Source: Candidatus Zixiibacteriota bacterium (GTDB lineage: Bacteria > Zixibacteria > MSB-5A5 > DSPP01). Taken from it: a DNA stretch of 64,000 nt. The position numbers and the translations under genes are program-made. The stretch is taken from assembly GCA_022614805.1 (NCBI GenBank), contig JAKEHY010000038.1, forward strand, positions 1 through 64,000, read 5' to 3'. Positions within the stretch are counted from its first letter, which is position 1, and every line of letters begins with the position of its first letter. This document shows, piece by piece, positions 17,391 to 25,670 of this stretch. The notes under the pieces are model-generated. The model had not been told where the DNA came from. It saw only the letters and a program-made list of their open reading frames with translations, and did no database searches.

Positions 17391-18245
17391 ATGCGGTCCG
17401 GTTTTTTCTTCAAGGAATCGCTGCGGGGAATAAAACGGGAAAAGGGAAACACCCTTTTGTCCCTGCTTTCCCTTTTGATGGCCTTCCTGCTTCTGGATTT
17501 GTACTTCGTGGGGGCCTACAATTTGAGTTTTTTTTCGGAACGGCTGCAAAAGGGGCTGGTTTTGCAGGCTTTTCTGGAGGAGGGGCTAACCGATTCCGAC
17601 CGGGACGTTTTGCAGATACGCATCGGCTCCTTGGCCGGTGTGGCCGCTGTGGAATACCAATCGGCCGATTCGGCCCTGGCGGAGCTGGAGCGGGATTTGG
17701 GGGAATCGATTGCCGGGGAGCTTTCCGCCAACCCCCTGCCGGCTTCCTTTACCGTCGAACCGATGGGGGAGAGGAAAAACCCGGAAGGGCTGGCGGAACT
17801 GGCGGAGGTATTGAAGGCCTTGCCGGGGGTCGAGGAGGTTTTATACCCGGAAAGCTGGGCGGCCGATTTGGAAAACGCCTTTGCCAAAACGGAACGATTG
17901 GGGATGTGGCTTTTTTTCGCCTTGAGCGCCGGAGTGGTGCTTTTGACCGCCAACACCATCCGGCTCGTATTGAAATCGCGGGCCCAAGCCGTGGCCCTTT
18001 TTGCCCTCTTGGGGGCTTCCAAAGCTTTCCTGACCATACCCTACTACCTGGAGGGGATATTTTTGGCCCTTGTTTCCGCCCTTTTTGCCTGGCTGGGGGT
18101 GGCCTGGCTGATTTTAGGCGTAATCCGTTCCACCCTGCCCCTTTCCCTCTTTCCCTTCACGGTCGGGCTTTTGATTCTGGGATTCGCGCTTATTCTTGGG
18201 CTGGCCGGCAGCTTTCTGGGTATCAAAAAGGAGTTGAAGGTATGA
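17391..18245 (+). CDS. ftsX: Cell-division ABC permease FtsX
   Basis: This 284-aa protein has the FtsX topology: one N-terminal membrane segment (about 21-43), a periplasmic domain (about 45-165) and three C-terminal membrane segments ending near residue 280. The periplasmic part includes PLPASFTVEP and LPGVEEVLYPESW, typical of FtsX. FtsX relays a cytoplasmic signal to periplasmic wall-hydrolase activators. It starts 1 bp after ftsE and overlaps the next gene by 4 bp (ATGA), so translational coupling is likely. Confidence 0.9.
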   Translation: MRSGFFFKESLRGIKREKGNTLLSLLSLLMAFLLLDLYFVGAYNLSFFSERLQKGLVLQAFLEEGLTDSDRDVLQIRIGSLAGVAAVEYQSADSALAELERDLGESIAGELSANPLPASFTVEPMGERKNPEGLAELAEVLKALPGVEEVLYPESWAADLENAFAKTERLGMWLFFALSAGVVLLTANTIRLVLKSRAQAVALFALLGASKAFLTIPYYLEGIFLALVSALFAWLGVAWLILGVIRSTLPLSLFPFTVGLLILGFALILGLAGSFLGIKKELKV

Positions 18246-19423
18246 AACGGGGGTGGTCGATGGCCGTCGCGCTGACACTGCTGTTTTGTGCCCCTCTGCG
18301 GGCGCAAGAGAGCGATTTCGATTCAGCGCGGGCGCCAATGGATGCCGCCGATGCGTCGGAGGACTTGAAGAAAATCCGCCAGGAACTGGATGCCGAACGA
18401 AAGAAGCTGGCGGAGGTGGAGCGGCAGGAGAAGTCGGTTTCCCGTCAGCTCGAGAACCTGGGGGCCAACATCGCCTTGACCGAAAAATACCTGAAGCGGC
18501 TGGCCCGAAAGAAGCGGGAGGTCGAGAAAAGGCACGAGCTGACCGCGGCCACCCTCGATATGTCGGAAGTGGTCTACGAAAAGAAAAAGGAACGGCTGGG
18601 GGTACGGCTGAAGTACTTTTACGTCGCCAACCAGAAGGCGAAATCGGAAATTTTGCTGGCGGCCGCCCTTCCGCAGGTGATGCTGGAGCGGTTTTTCGAC
18701 TTCCGGAGAATTCTTTCACAGGAGAAAAAAGAGTTGGCGCTGGTCCAGAATCAGAAGGAGTATCTGGCGGCGCAGAAGGAAAAATTGGAAAAGCAGGCGG
18801 CCACCCTGCGGGCCATCGAACGGGAGAGAAAAAAAGAGGAGAGCCGTCTTCTGGCCGCGAAGGAGCGGCGGCAGGAGCTTTTGTCCGGGCTGCGAGTTCA
18901 GAAGCAGGGGCATCTGGCCTCCATCGAGCGCTTGAAACAGTCGGCGGCGGAGCTGGCACGGATTATCGCCGAGCTGGAAAAGAAGCGGAAAACCCGCCCC
19001 ACCACCATACCGGCGGGGGGGAATTTTGCCGATTTTAGAGGGGAGCTCTCCTGGCCCGTTTCGGGCCGGGTGATTTCCCGTTTCGGCACCCATAAAGACC
19101 CGGTAACCAAGGTGAATTCATTTCAACCAGGGGTGGATATCGATGCTTCCGCCGGGGAGCAGGTGCGGGCGGTGGCGGCCGGCTCGGTGGCCTATTCCGG
19201 TTTTCTGCGCGGCTACGGGAAGTTTTTGATTCTGTCCCACGGCGGCGGGTATTATACTCTCTATGCCCGGCTGGAAGACGTTTTCGTCGATACCGGCAGT
19301 CCCGTGGGGGCCGGAGACGTTTTGGGCACCGTTTCGGCGGAAGCCTCCGCTTTGGGAAGCGGGTTTCATTTCGAGGTGCGCAAGGGGAAAACCCAGGAAG
19401 ACCCGGAAGGGTGGCTGCGATAA
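18242..19423 (+). CDS. EnvC-like murein hydrolase activator (coiled coil plus inactive LytM/M23 domain)
   Basis: This 393-aa protein has a signal peptide (AVALTLLFCAPLRAQ), a long coiled coil (about 40-250) and a C-terminal LytM fold (about 270-393). The zinc ligands are degraded: the HxxxD His is Gln295 (D299 kept), the HxH motif has Gly374 in place of its first His (H376 kept), and YxHL is YARL with Arg343. This parallels E. coli EnvC, a non-enzymatic LytM factor that activates amidases when driven by FtsEX. The gene order ftsE-ftsX-envC supports this. It overlaps ftsX by 4 bp. Confidence 0.85.
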   Translation: MKRGWSMAVALTLLFCAPLRAQESDFDSARAPMDAADASEDLKKIRQELDAERKKLAEVERQEKSVSRQLENLGANIALTEKYLKRLARKKREVEKRHELTAATLDMSEVVYEKKKERLGVRLKYFYVANQKAKSEILLAAALPQVMLERFFDFRRILSQEKKELALVQNQKEYLAAQKEKLEKQAATLRAIERERKKEESRLLAAKERRQELLSGLRVQKQGHLASIERLKQSAAELARIIAELEKKRKTRPTTIPAGGNFADFRGELSWPVSGRVISRFGTHKDPVTKVNSFQPGVDIDASAGEQVRAVAAGSVAYSGFLRGYGKFLILSHGGGYYTLYARLEDVFVDTGSPVGAGDVLGTVSAEASALGSGFHFEVRKGKTQEDPEGWLR

Positions 19424-20562
19424 CATTTTTTGCTGACGTTTTAGGCCAGGAAGCGGTAAAGGCCGGTCTCGAACGGGCCTTGGAGGCCGGGCGGCTGCCG
19501 CACGGGGTTTTGTTTTACGGCCCCAAAGGGACCGGCAAATTTGCCGCCGCCCACTCGCTGGCCAAGGTTATTTTATGCGAAAAGAAAAGCGGCTGCGGGG
19601 ATTGCGCCGGCTGCAAGAAGACGGCGGCAATGTCTCATCCCGACCTTTTAATCACCATCCCTCTACCTTCGGCGGGGTCTCCCCCGGAAAAGAAGAAAGA
19701 GGAGGCACGTCAGGCGGTTTACACCGATTTTCTGGAGAAAAAAAGGAAAAATCCGTACAATCCGGTCTGGAAGGAGAACGCCGATTTTATCACGGTTTCC
19801 GACCTGCAGAATTTGCAGGAACGGCTTTCACGGAAGCCGATGGAAGCGGACTGGCGGGTGGCCATTCTTGTAGAAGCCGACCGGCTGCAGCTGCCGCAGG
19901 GAGCCAACAAGCTTTTGAAAACCTTGGAAGAGCCGCATAAAAATACTTTGATTATCCTTATCGCCGAGCGGCCTAAAAATCTTTTGCCGACCATCCTTTC
20001 CCGAACGCAGAAGTTTTTCTTTCCGCCATTGTCCAGTGAGCGGGCGGCCGGTTTTGCCGCAAAGGAGTTCGGGCTTTCGAAAAAAGCGGCCGGGGAGTTG
20101 GCGGCGATGGCATCGGGCAGTATAGCCAAGCTCTATTTTTTGCAGAAAGAGGAGGAACTGGAACGGCGCCAACAGGCCTGGGAGGTCTTGAAACTGACTT
20201 TATCGGGGCAGGAAGCGCCCCTGTTTTTGGCGCTCAAGATGGCCGCCGATACCCGCAAAAAAGAGGAGGTGCTCTCCTTTTTAAGCTGGCTGGAGGTTTT
20301 TTTGTGGGAGTTTTTCTGCCTGTCCGAACTGAAACAGCCGGAACGGGTGGCCAGCGCGGATTTGAGGCCGGAATTTGAAAAAGCCGCATTGGCCTCAAAA
20401 ACCTCCTTCCCTTATCTTGCCGCCCTGCACGAGGTCGGCAAGACCCGCGTGGATTTGGAGCGGAACGTCAATTTCCGACTGGCGCTGTTCTGGCTTTTTG
20501 CGCGGATTTTGCGGGCGAAACCCAGCCAACTTCTAAAGCCGCCAATTACGCAGGTTAGATAA
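19411..20562 (+). CDS. holB: DNA polymerase III subunit delta' (clamp loader)
   Basis: This 383-aa protein has the delta' layout: a P-loop region GPKGTGKF (37-44, last residue Phe rather than Thr/Ser), four zinc-binding cysteines (C56, C62, C65, C68), LQLPQGANKLLKTLEEP, and ILSRTQKFFF at the sensor/SRC position. Delta' usually does not hydrolyse ATP, which agrees with the altered P-loop. The GTG start overlaps the EnvC-like gene by 13 bp. The last codons (ITQVR) lie inside a dispersed hairpin repeat, so the C-terminus was probably altered by repeat insertion. Confidence 0.88.
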   Translation: MAAITFFADVLGQEAVKAGLERALEAGRLPHGVLFYGPKGTGKFAAAHSLAKVILCEKKSGCGDCAGCKKTAAMSHPDLLITIPLPSAGSPPEKKKEEARQAVYTDFLEKKRKNPYNPVWKENADFITVSDLQNLQERLSRKPMEADWRVAILVEADRLQLPQGANKLLKTLEEPHKNTLIILIAERPKNLLPTILSRTQKFFFPPLSSERAAGFAAKEFGLSKKAAGELAAMASGSIAKLYFLQKEEELERRQQAWEVLKLTLSGQEAPLFLALKMAADTRKKEEVLSFLSWLEVFLWEFFCLSELKQPERVASADLRPEFEKAALASKTSFPYLAALHEVGKTRVDLERNVNFRLALFWLFARILRAKPSQLLKPPITQVR

Positions 20563-20575
20563 AACTTAACCTGCG
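20549..20575. repeat. CGCAGGTT hairpin repeat, copy 1
   Basis: CGCAGGTTA (20549-20557) pairs with TAACCTGCG (20567-20575) over the loop GATAAAACT. The loop is identical to the copy at 55397, and the top base pair differs in a compensatory way (A-T here, G-C there). The left arm lies inside the last codons of holB. Confidence 0.85.
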
Positions 20576-20619
20576 CCACCGGCTTTCGGTAATAAGCGTT
20601 TATTTGGGTCTTCTACTTT

Positions 20620-20648
20620 TTGACTTTTCCCCTTGGGGCGGTCATATT
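20620..20648 (+). promoter_or_regulatory. Candidate sigma70-type promoter for the ricT-metG unit
   Basis: TTGACT (20620-20625), a 17-nt spacer and CATATT (20643-20648) lie about 35 bp before the ricT start. The match to consensus is moderate. The position just after the repeat at the end of holB suggests a separate transcription start. Confidence 0.45.
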
Positions 20649-20682
20649 TAAGCCGAAGGGAGAATTTTAACCGGTTTTCGGT

Positions 20683-21525
20683 ATGAGCGAGTATTGGGTC
20701 TTGGAGTTCAGGGGGGCGCGCTACGACAAGTTTTTCAACCCCCAGCGGGTTCCCCTCCGCCCCTCCGAGTTCGCCGTCGTTCAGGCGGAAAAAGGGGAGG
20801 ATATGGGTCGGCTTTTGCGGGTGATTTACTCCGACCGGGAATACGAGAAGGAGGAGGACGTTTTTAACATCCTTCGACCAGCCGCGCCGGAGGATTTGAA
20901 CCAGTACAAACAGAACCGGGAAAAAGAAAAGCAGGCGCTCTCGGAATGCCGCAAGCTGGTGGAAACGCGCGGGCTGCCAATGCGGATGGTGGATGCGGAG
21001 GTGCAGTTTGACGGCAGCAAGACCATATTTTTCTTCAGCGCGGAAAAACGGGTCGATTTCCGGGAACTGGTGCGGGAGTTGGCCGGTTTGTATAAAAGCC
21101 GAATCGAGATGCGCCAGATTGGGGCGCGGGAGGAGGCGCGTCGGCTGGGGGGTTACGGCCGCTGCGGACTGAAGCAGTGCTGCACCACTTTTATCAAGGA
21201 CTTCCGGCCGATTTCCACCCAGTTCGCCCGGGACCAGGGGCTGGCCTTAAACCCGCAGAAAATCACCGGCAACTGCGGGCGGCTTTTGTGCTGTTTGTTG
21301 TACGAGCAGGAAGACTACGCCCGGGCCATCGCCCAGTTTCCCAAAGTCGGCAGCCGCTTTGCCACGGTGCGGGGGGAAGGGGAAGTGGTAAAGCTGAACG
21401 TGGTGAAGGAGTTTATGTCCGTTAAGCATTCGGACGGGTTTGAGGAAAAAGTGAGCCTGCACGAGTTTCGCAAAACCAAACGCTGCGGGGATTGCGACTG
21501 CGGGCGGAAGAAGGAAGTGTCCTGA
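20683..21525 (+). CDS. ricT: PSP1-domain protein RicT (YaaT family)
   Basis: This 280-aa protein carries the PSP1 domain and the conserved cysteine-rich signature GRCGLKQCCTTF and GNCGRLLCCLLYEQEDY, with another cluster near the C-terminus (RCGDCDCG). In Bacillus, RicT (YaaT) works with YmcA and YlbF in a complex with Fe-S clusters that stimulates RNase Y-dependent mRNA processing; partners are not visible here. The position between holB and metG matches the Bacillus neighbourhood. The stop overlaps the metG start by 1 bp. Confidence 0.9.
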   Translation: MSEYWVLEFRGARYDKFFNPQRVPLRPSEFAVVQAEKGEDMGRLLRVIYSDREYEKEEDVFNILRPAAPEDLNQYKQNREKEKQALSECRKLVETRGLPMRMVDAEVQFDGSKTIFFFSAEKRVDFRELVRELAGLYKSRIEMRQIGAREEARRLGGYGRCGLKQCCTTFIKDFRPISTQFARDQGLALNPQKITGNCGRLLCCLLYEQEDYARAIAQFPKVGSRFATVRGEGEVVKLNVVKEFMSVKHSDGFEEKVSLHEFRKTKRCGDCDCGRKKEVS

Positions 21526-23447
21526 TGCAGAAACCGCTGTTTGTCACCACCCCGATATATTACGTCAACGACCGGCCGCACGTGGGGCACGCCTATACCT
21601 CCCTGGCGGCGGACGTTTTGACCCGTTTCTGGCGGCAGCGGGAGCGGAAGGTCTTTTTCCTCACCGGCACGGACGAGCACGGCACCAAAATTGCCCAGAG
21701 CGCCAAGGCGGCGGGCCAAACGCCCCAGGCTTTTGTGGACGAAGTTTCGGCGGAGTTCAGAAAAGTCTGGGATGGGATGAAAGTCGAGTACGATTATTTC
21801 ATCCGCACCACGGAAGAGCGGCACGTCAATACCGTCAAGAATTTTTTATCCCGGTTAAAAAAAGCCAGGACGCCGGACGGGAAGGAAGCGATTTACTCCG
21901 GGGTTTATAAGGGGTTGTACTGCACCGGCTGCGAAAAGTTCGTCACCGAGAAGGATTTGGAGAACGGGCTTTGCATCTACCACCGCATCCCGCCGGAAAC
22001 CGTTGAAGAGAAAAACTACTTTTTCCGGCTCACCTCCTACCTGCCCCAGGTGGAGAGATTGATTTACGAGGATAAAATCAAAATCGAGCCCTTGGAGCGG
22101 AAGAAGGAAACTTTGGGCCTTTTTAAAGTCGGGCTGGAGGACTTTTCCATTTCCCGCGAACGGGAAAGCTGGGGGGTGCCCCTTCCCTTTGACCCGGAGC
22201 AGACCACTTACGTGTGGGTGGATGCTTTAATCAACTACGTTACCGCCTCCGGTTTTAGCACGGACGCCAACAATTTCGATTTCTGGTGGGGGAAAGGGGA
22301 GATTTTGCATCTGATGGCGAAGGATATTTTGAAGTTTCACTGCATTTTCTGGCCGGCGCTGCTTCTGGCTGCCGGTGTCAAACCGCCGGATAGGATTTTC
22401 GTCCATGGCTTTTTCTCCGTCAACGGGCAGAAGATGTCCAAATCGCTGGGGAACGTCGTTGACCCGCTTTATTTAGCCTCCGAATACGGCGTGGATGCCG
22501 CGCGGTATTTACTGCTCACCCCTTTCGGCTTCGGCCAGGACGGCGATTTGCGGGTGGACCGGTTTGCCGCCCGCTACAATGCCGATTTGGCCAACGATTT
22601 GGGGAATCTGGCCAGCCGGGCTATCAAGATGGTGGAAGTGAACTTCGGTGGGAGTGTCCCCGCCGCCAAAAGTCCGGATGAAGCGGCTTTGGAAATGGCC
22701 AATGAAGTGGAAAAAGCCGAAAAAAAAACAGCCGAGCTTTTCGAGCGGGTCGCTTTAACCGAGGCGGCGGATGAAATCGGACAGTTGGTGAAAAAAGCAA
22801 ACCGGTTTTTCGACGCGCAGGCCCCTTGGAATCTGGCCAAGGAGAAAAAGACCGAACAGTTGGGGACGGTTTTGTTTTACACATTGGAGACCCTGCGGCA
22901 CCTGGCGTTGCTTTATTATCCCTTTATGCCCGAAAAGTCGCAAAAACTTTTGGCCTATCTGGGAGAGAATGTGGAAAAAGACCCGGAGGCCCTGGGGCGT
23001 TTTCAATGGGGACGCTTGAAGCCCGGAAGCAAGGTTTCCCATCCGGAGCCGCTTTTTCCGCGTTTGGAAAAGGATAAAACTTCATCGGAAGCGCCGGAGG
23101 CTGGTGTTGCCTTGCAAGAGGACGGCCTCGTCACCATTCAGGACTTCGCCCGCTTGAAACTTCGGGTGGCCGTCGTGGAGCAGGCGGAGCGGGTGGAAAA
23201 ATCGGACAAACTTTTGCGTTTGCAGGTAAATTTGGGAGGGGAAAGCCGCCAAATCGTGGCCGGGATTGCCCAGCATTACCAGCCGGAGAGTCTCGTCGGA
23301 AAGAAAATCGTGATGGTGGCCAATTTGAAGCCGGCCACAATCTTTGGCGTGGAGTCGCGTGGGATGCTTTTGGCCGCGAAAAAAGAGGGAAAACTGGTAA
23401 TCGTCACCCCCGACGGGGATATTTCCGCGGGGGCGGAGATTTCATAA
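21525..23447 (+). CDS. metG: Methionyl-tRNA synthetase with C-terminal tRNA-binding domain
   Basis: This 640-aa class I synthetase has the HIGH motif as HVGH (19-22) and the KMSKS motif at 303-307. A CxxC-type zinc knuckle is present (YCTGCEKFV and LCIYH). The C-terminal 105 residues (from about 535, DFARLKLRVAVVEQAE) form an EMAP-II/Arc1p-like tRNA-binding domain used for dimerisation. The ATG at 21525 overlaps the ricT stop (TGATG) and directly precedes the conserved PLFVTTPIYYVN. It charges tRNA-Met for initiation and elongation. Confidence 0.95.
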   Translation: MQKPLFVTTPIYYVNDRPHVGHAYTSLAADVLTRFWRQRERKVFFLTGTDEHGTKIAQSAKAAGQTPQAFVDEVSAEFRKVWDGMKVEYDYFIRTTEERHVNTVKNFLSRLKKARTPDGKEAIYSGVYKGLYCTGCEKFVTEKDLENGLCIYHRIPPETVEEKNYFFRLTSYLPQVERLIYEDKIKIEPLERKKETLGLFKVGLEDFSISRERESWGVPLPFDPEQTTYVWVDALINYVTASGFSTDANNFDFWWGKGEILHLMAKDILKFHCIFWPALLLAAGVKPPDRIFVHGFFSVNGQKMSKSLGNVVDPLYLASEYGVDAARYLLLTPFGFGQDGDLRVDRFAARYNADLANDLGNLASRAIKMVEVNFGGSVPAAKSPDEAALEMANEVEKAEKKTAELFERVALTEAADEIGQLVKKANRFFDAQAPWNLAKEKKTEQLGTVLFYTLETLRHLALLYYPFMPEKSQKLLAYLGENVEKDPEALGRFQWGRLKPGSKVSHPEPLFPRLEKDKTSSEAPEAGVALQEDGLVTIQDFARLKLRVAVVEQAERVEKSDKLLRLQVNLGGESRQIVAGIAQHYQPESLVGKKIVMVANLKPATIFGVESRGMLLAAKKEGKLVIVTPDGDISAGAEIS

Positions 23448-23457
23448 AGGAGAGAAA

Positions 23458-24030
23458 ATGACTTTTGTCGATGCCATTCCGGCTGGAAGATTAAAGGCTC
23501 ATTCGCGATTGTATGATTCGTTTTTGATTTTGGGCGGGAGTTTTTTGATGGCGCTTTCGGCGCAAATTGCCATTCCTCTCCCCTTTTCCCCGGTACCGAT
23601 TACCGGACAAACCTTCGCCGTTCTGGTGGTCGGGATGCTTTTGGGGCGCTGGCGCGGGACGGCGGCGGTGCTCGCTTATCTGACAGAAGGTATTTTAGGA
23701 TTGCCGGTTTTTGCAGGGGGAGTGGCGGGTATTGCGAAAATTTTGGGGCCGACGGGCGGTTACCTCGTCAGTTTTCTCCCGGCCGCTTATTTAGCCGGTT
23801 ATCTGGCGGAAAAGGGCTGGGATAGAAAAATTTCGACTACTTTTCTGGCAATGACACTGGGAAACGTCATCATTTTCGGATTTGGCGCACTCTGGCTGGC
23901 GCGGTTTGTCGGACTCGACCAAGCCTTAAGTTTGGGGGTTCTACCCTTTCTTGCGGGCGACGCGGTCAAAATCGGACTGGCGACCCTTGTTTTGCCGGGG
24001 GCTTGGAAACTTTTAGGCGATAAGAAATAA
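23458..24030 (+). CDS. bioY: Biotin transporter substrate-binding component BioY
   Basis: This 190-aa membrane protein is a typical BioY, with about six membrane segments. The motifs IPLPFSPVPITGQTFAVLVVGMLLG and GPTGGYLVSF, quoted here in parts (PLPFSPVPITGQTFAVL; GPTGGYL), are diagnostic. BioY captures biotin, alone or with the ECF energising module, which is not in this window. AAAGGAG lies upstream of the ATG, 10 bp after metG. No biotin synthesis genes or BirA are nearby. Its position interrupts the otherwise Bacillus-like metG-tatD order. Confidence 0.93.
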   Translation: MTFVDAIPAGRLKAHSRLYDSFLILGGSFLMALSAQIAIPLPFSPVPITGQTFAVLVVGMLLGRWRGTAAVLAYLTEGILGLPVFAGGVAGIAKILGPTGGYLVSFLPAAYLAGYLAEKGWDRKISTTFLAMTLGNVIIFGFGALWLARFVGLDQALSLGVLPFLAGDAVKIGLATLVLPGAWKLLGDKK

Positions 24031-24048
24031 TTGTCAGCTTTCTCCGAT

Positions 24049-24102
24049 GGTAGCCGACACTTTAGTTGGGTGAATGGACCCTCGACTAAAGTCGAGGCTA
24101 CC
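24049..24102. repeat. Long imperfect intergenic hairpin
   Basis: GGTAGCC (24049-24055) pairs with GGCTACC (24096-24102), and inside it ACTTTAGT (24059-24066) pairs with ACTAAAGT (24085-24092). It fills most of the gap between bioY and tatD. It may end the bioY transcript or be a mobile palindromic repeat; there is no T tract. Confidence 0.7.
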
Positions 24103-24119
24103 GAGTGTCCATAATTGCA

Positions 24120-24878
24120 ATGGTTGATACTCACGCTCATCTGACCTTTCCTGATTTTCAGGCCGACCTTTCGGAAACTATCGCCCGGGCAAAAGCGGCG
24201 GGGGTGGATAAAATCATCAACATCGGCACGGATAGCGAGCATAACGCCAAGGCCATCGAACTAACGAAAAAATATGACGGGCTTTTTGCCGCGGCCGGGC
24301 TGCACCCTCACGAAGCCCAACATTTTTCGGATGAACTGCTTCAAAAAATGGAAGAATTTGCTCGACACCCGAAAGTGGTTGCCATCGGGGAAACCGGACT
24401 GGATTTCTATCGCAACTATGCTCCAGCAGAATCGCAGTATCGGGCGTTCGAGGCGCAGGTGGAGCTGGCTCGAAAGACGGGAAAAACGCTGGTTATGCAT
24501 ATTCGGGCGGCCTTCAAAGAGAGCTGGGGGGTTTTGGAAAAAGCGGATTTGGGAGAGGAAAAAGTCGTTCTGCATTGCTTTGGCGAAGGGATTGAGGAGG
24601 CAAAGAAGGCCATCGAGAAACGCTACTTTCTTTCCTTCAACGGTACGCTCACTTTTCCGAAATCGACTTTGCCGGAGGTGGTAAAAATTCTGCCTCTCGA
24701 TTTGATTTTGACGGAGACGGATTGCCCCTACCTTGCACCGGTGCCGCACCGGGGTAAGAGGAACGAGCCAGCCTATATCCCCGTGGTGGTTGAAAAACTG
24801 GCGGCAGTATTGGGCCGTTCCAAAGAAGAGCTGGCGGAGGTCACGGCCACCAACGCCGCCCGCGCTTTTGGCATCTGA
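24120..24878 (+). CDS. tatD: TatD-family metal-dependent hydrolase/DNase
   Basis: This about 252-aa TIM-barrel amidohydrolase begins with the metal site MVDTHAHL. It also has ETGLDFYR, LVMHIRAAF, VLHCFGEG and LTETDCPYLAP, all TatD hallmarks. Family members have 3'-5' DNase or D-amino-acyl-tRNA deacylase activity. The ATG at 24120 is chosen because the domain begins there; a GTG at 24105 would add five residues and borders the hairpin. Neither start has a clear ribosome site. The stop directly abuts the next gene. Confidence 0.9.
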   Translation: MVDTHAHLTFPDFQADLSETIARAKAAGVDKIINIGTDSEHNAKAIELTKKYDGLFAAAGLHPHEAQHFSDELLQKMEEFARHPKVVAIGETGLDFYRNYAPAESQYRAFEAQVELARKTGKTLVMHIRAAFKESWGVLEKADLGEEKVVLHCFGEGIEEAKKAIEKRYFLSFNGTLTFPKSTLPEVVKILPLDLILTETDCPYLAPVPHRGKRNEPAYIPVVVEKLAAVLGRSKEELAEVTATNAARAFGI

Positions 24879-25670
24879 ATGCCAAAAAAATCGTTAGGGC
24901 AGAATTTTTTAATCAATAAGACCATACAGAAAAAGATTGTCTCCTTTTTAGACCTGTCGCCGTCCGATTTTGTTTTGGAAATCGGCGCCGGAAGGGGGGC
25001 TTTGACCGTTTTTCTGGCCGAAAGCGGGGCGCGCCTCTGGGCGGTGGAGGTTGACAGAAAGATTCTGCTGGAGCTGGAGTCAAAACTGGCCGGTTTTCCC
25101 AACGCTCAAATTCTTTCCCAAGAAATTCAGACCGTTTGGCTGAAGAGTTTGGAAGCTTCGGGAAAATTTAAGATTGTCGGGAACATCCCCTATCATTTGA
25201 CCAGCCCGATTCTGGACTGGCTGGCGGTGCAAAAAGAAAGAGTCGAACGGGCCGCGATTATGGTTCAGCGGGAAGTGGCCCGTCGCTTTCTGGCCGGGCC
25301 GAAGACGGCCGAGTACTCGCCCCTTACGCTTTTCGTTCGCTTTCATTTTGAAGTGGAAAAGCTTCTGGATGTGGGGCCGGGGAATTTTTATCCGAGGCCA
25401 AAGGTGAACTCGACGGTAGTCAAGCTTACTCCCCATCTGCAAACTCCGTGGGGCGTGGAGGATTCCGAAAAATTCTTTGAGGTCGTCAAAAAAGCCTTTT
25501 TACACCGGCGGAAGACGCTTGTAAACTCTTTGGTCTTGGAAAAAGTTGAATCAGCGGAAAAACTGGAAGGGATTTTTAAGGAGCTGCGAATCCTGGCTAA
25601 GGCCCGGCCGGAGGATTTGGGTTTTGAGGATTTTGCCCGACTGGCGAACCGGCTTTTGATTTCCCGCTGA
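24879..25670 (+). CDS. rsmA: 16S rRNA dimethyladenosine transferase RsmA/KsgA
   Basis: This 263-aa methyltransferase has KKSLGQNFLINKTI at the N-terminus, the SAM motif VLEIGAGRGALT, and the catalytic NIPYHLTSPI (NxPY-type motif IV). It dimethylates two adjacent adenosines near the 3' end of 16S rRNA during 30S maturation. The ATG follows the tatD stop with no gap. The last 74 bp overlap the end of the convergent VanZ-like gene. Confidence 0.95.
   Translation: MPKKSLGQNFLINKTIQKKIVSFLDLSPSDFVLEIGAGRGALTVFLAESGARLWAVEVDRKILLELESKLAGFPNAQILSQEIQTVWLKSLEASGKFKIVGNIPYHLTSPILDWLAVQKERVERAAIMVQREVARRFLAGPKTAEYSPLTLFVRFHFEVEKLLDVGPGNFYPRPKVNSTVVKLTPHLQTPWGVEDSEKFFEVVKKAFLHRRKTLVNSLVLEKVESAEKLEGIFKELRILAKARPEDLGFEDFARLANRLLISR

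Noticed and set aside
17906-18241. Long N-terminal extension of the EnvC-like gene
   Set aside because: It lies inside ftsX in another frame; the signal peptide begins at 18242 and the 4-bp overlap with ftsX supports that start.
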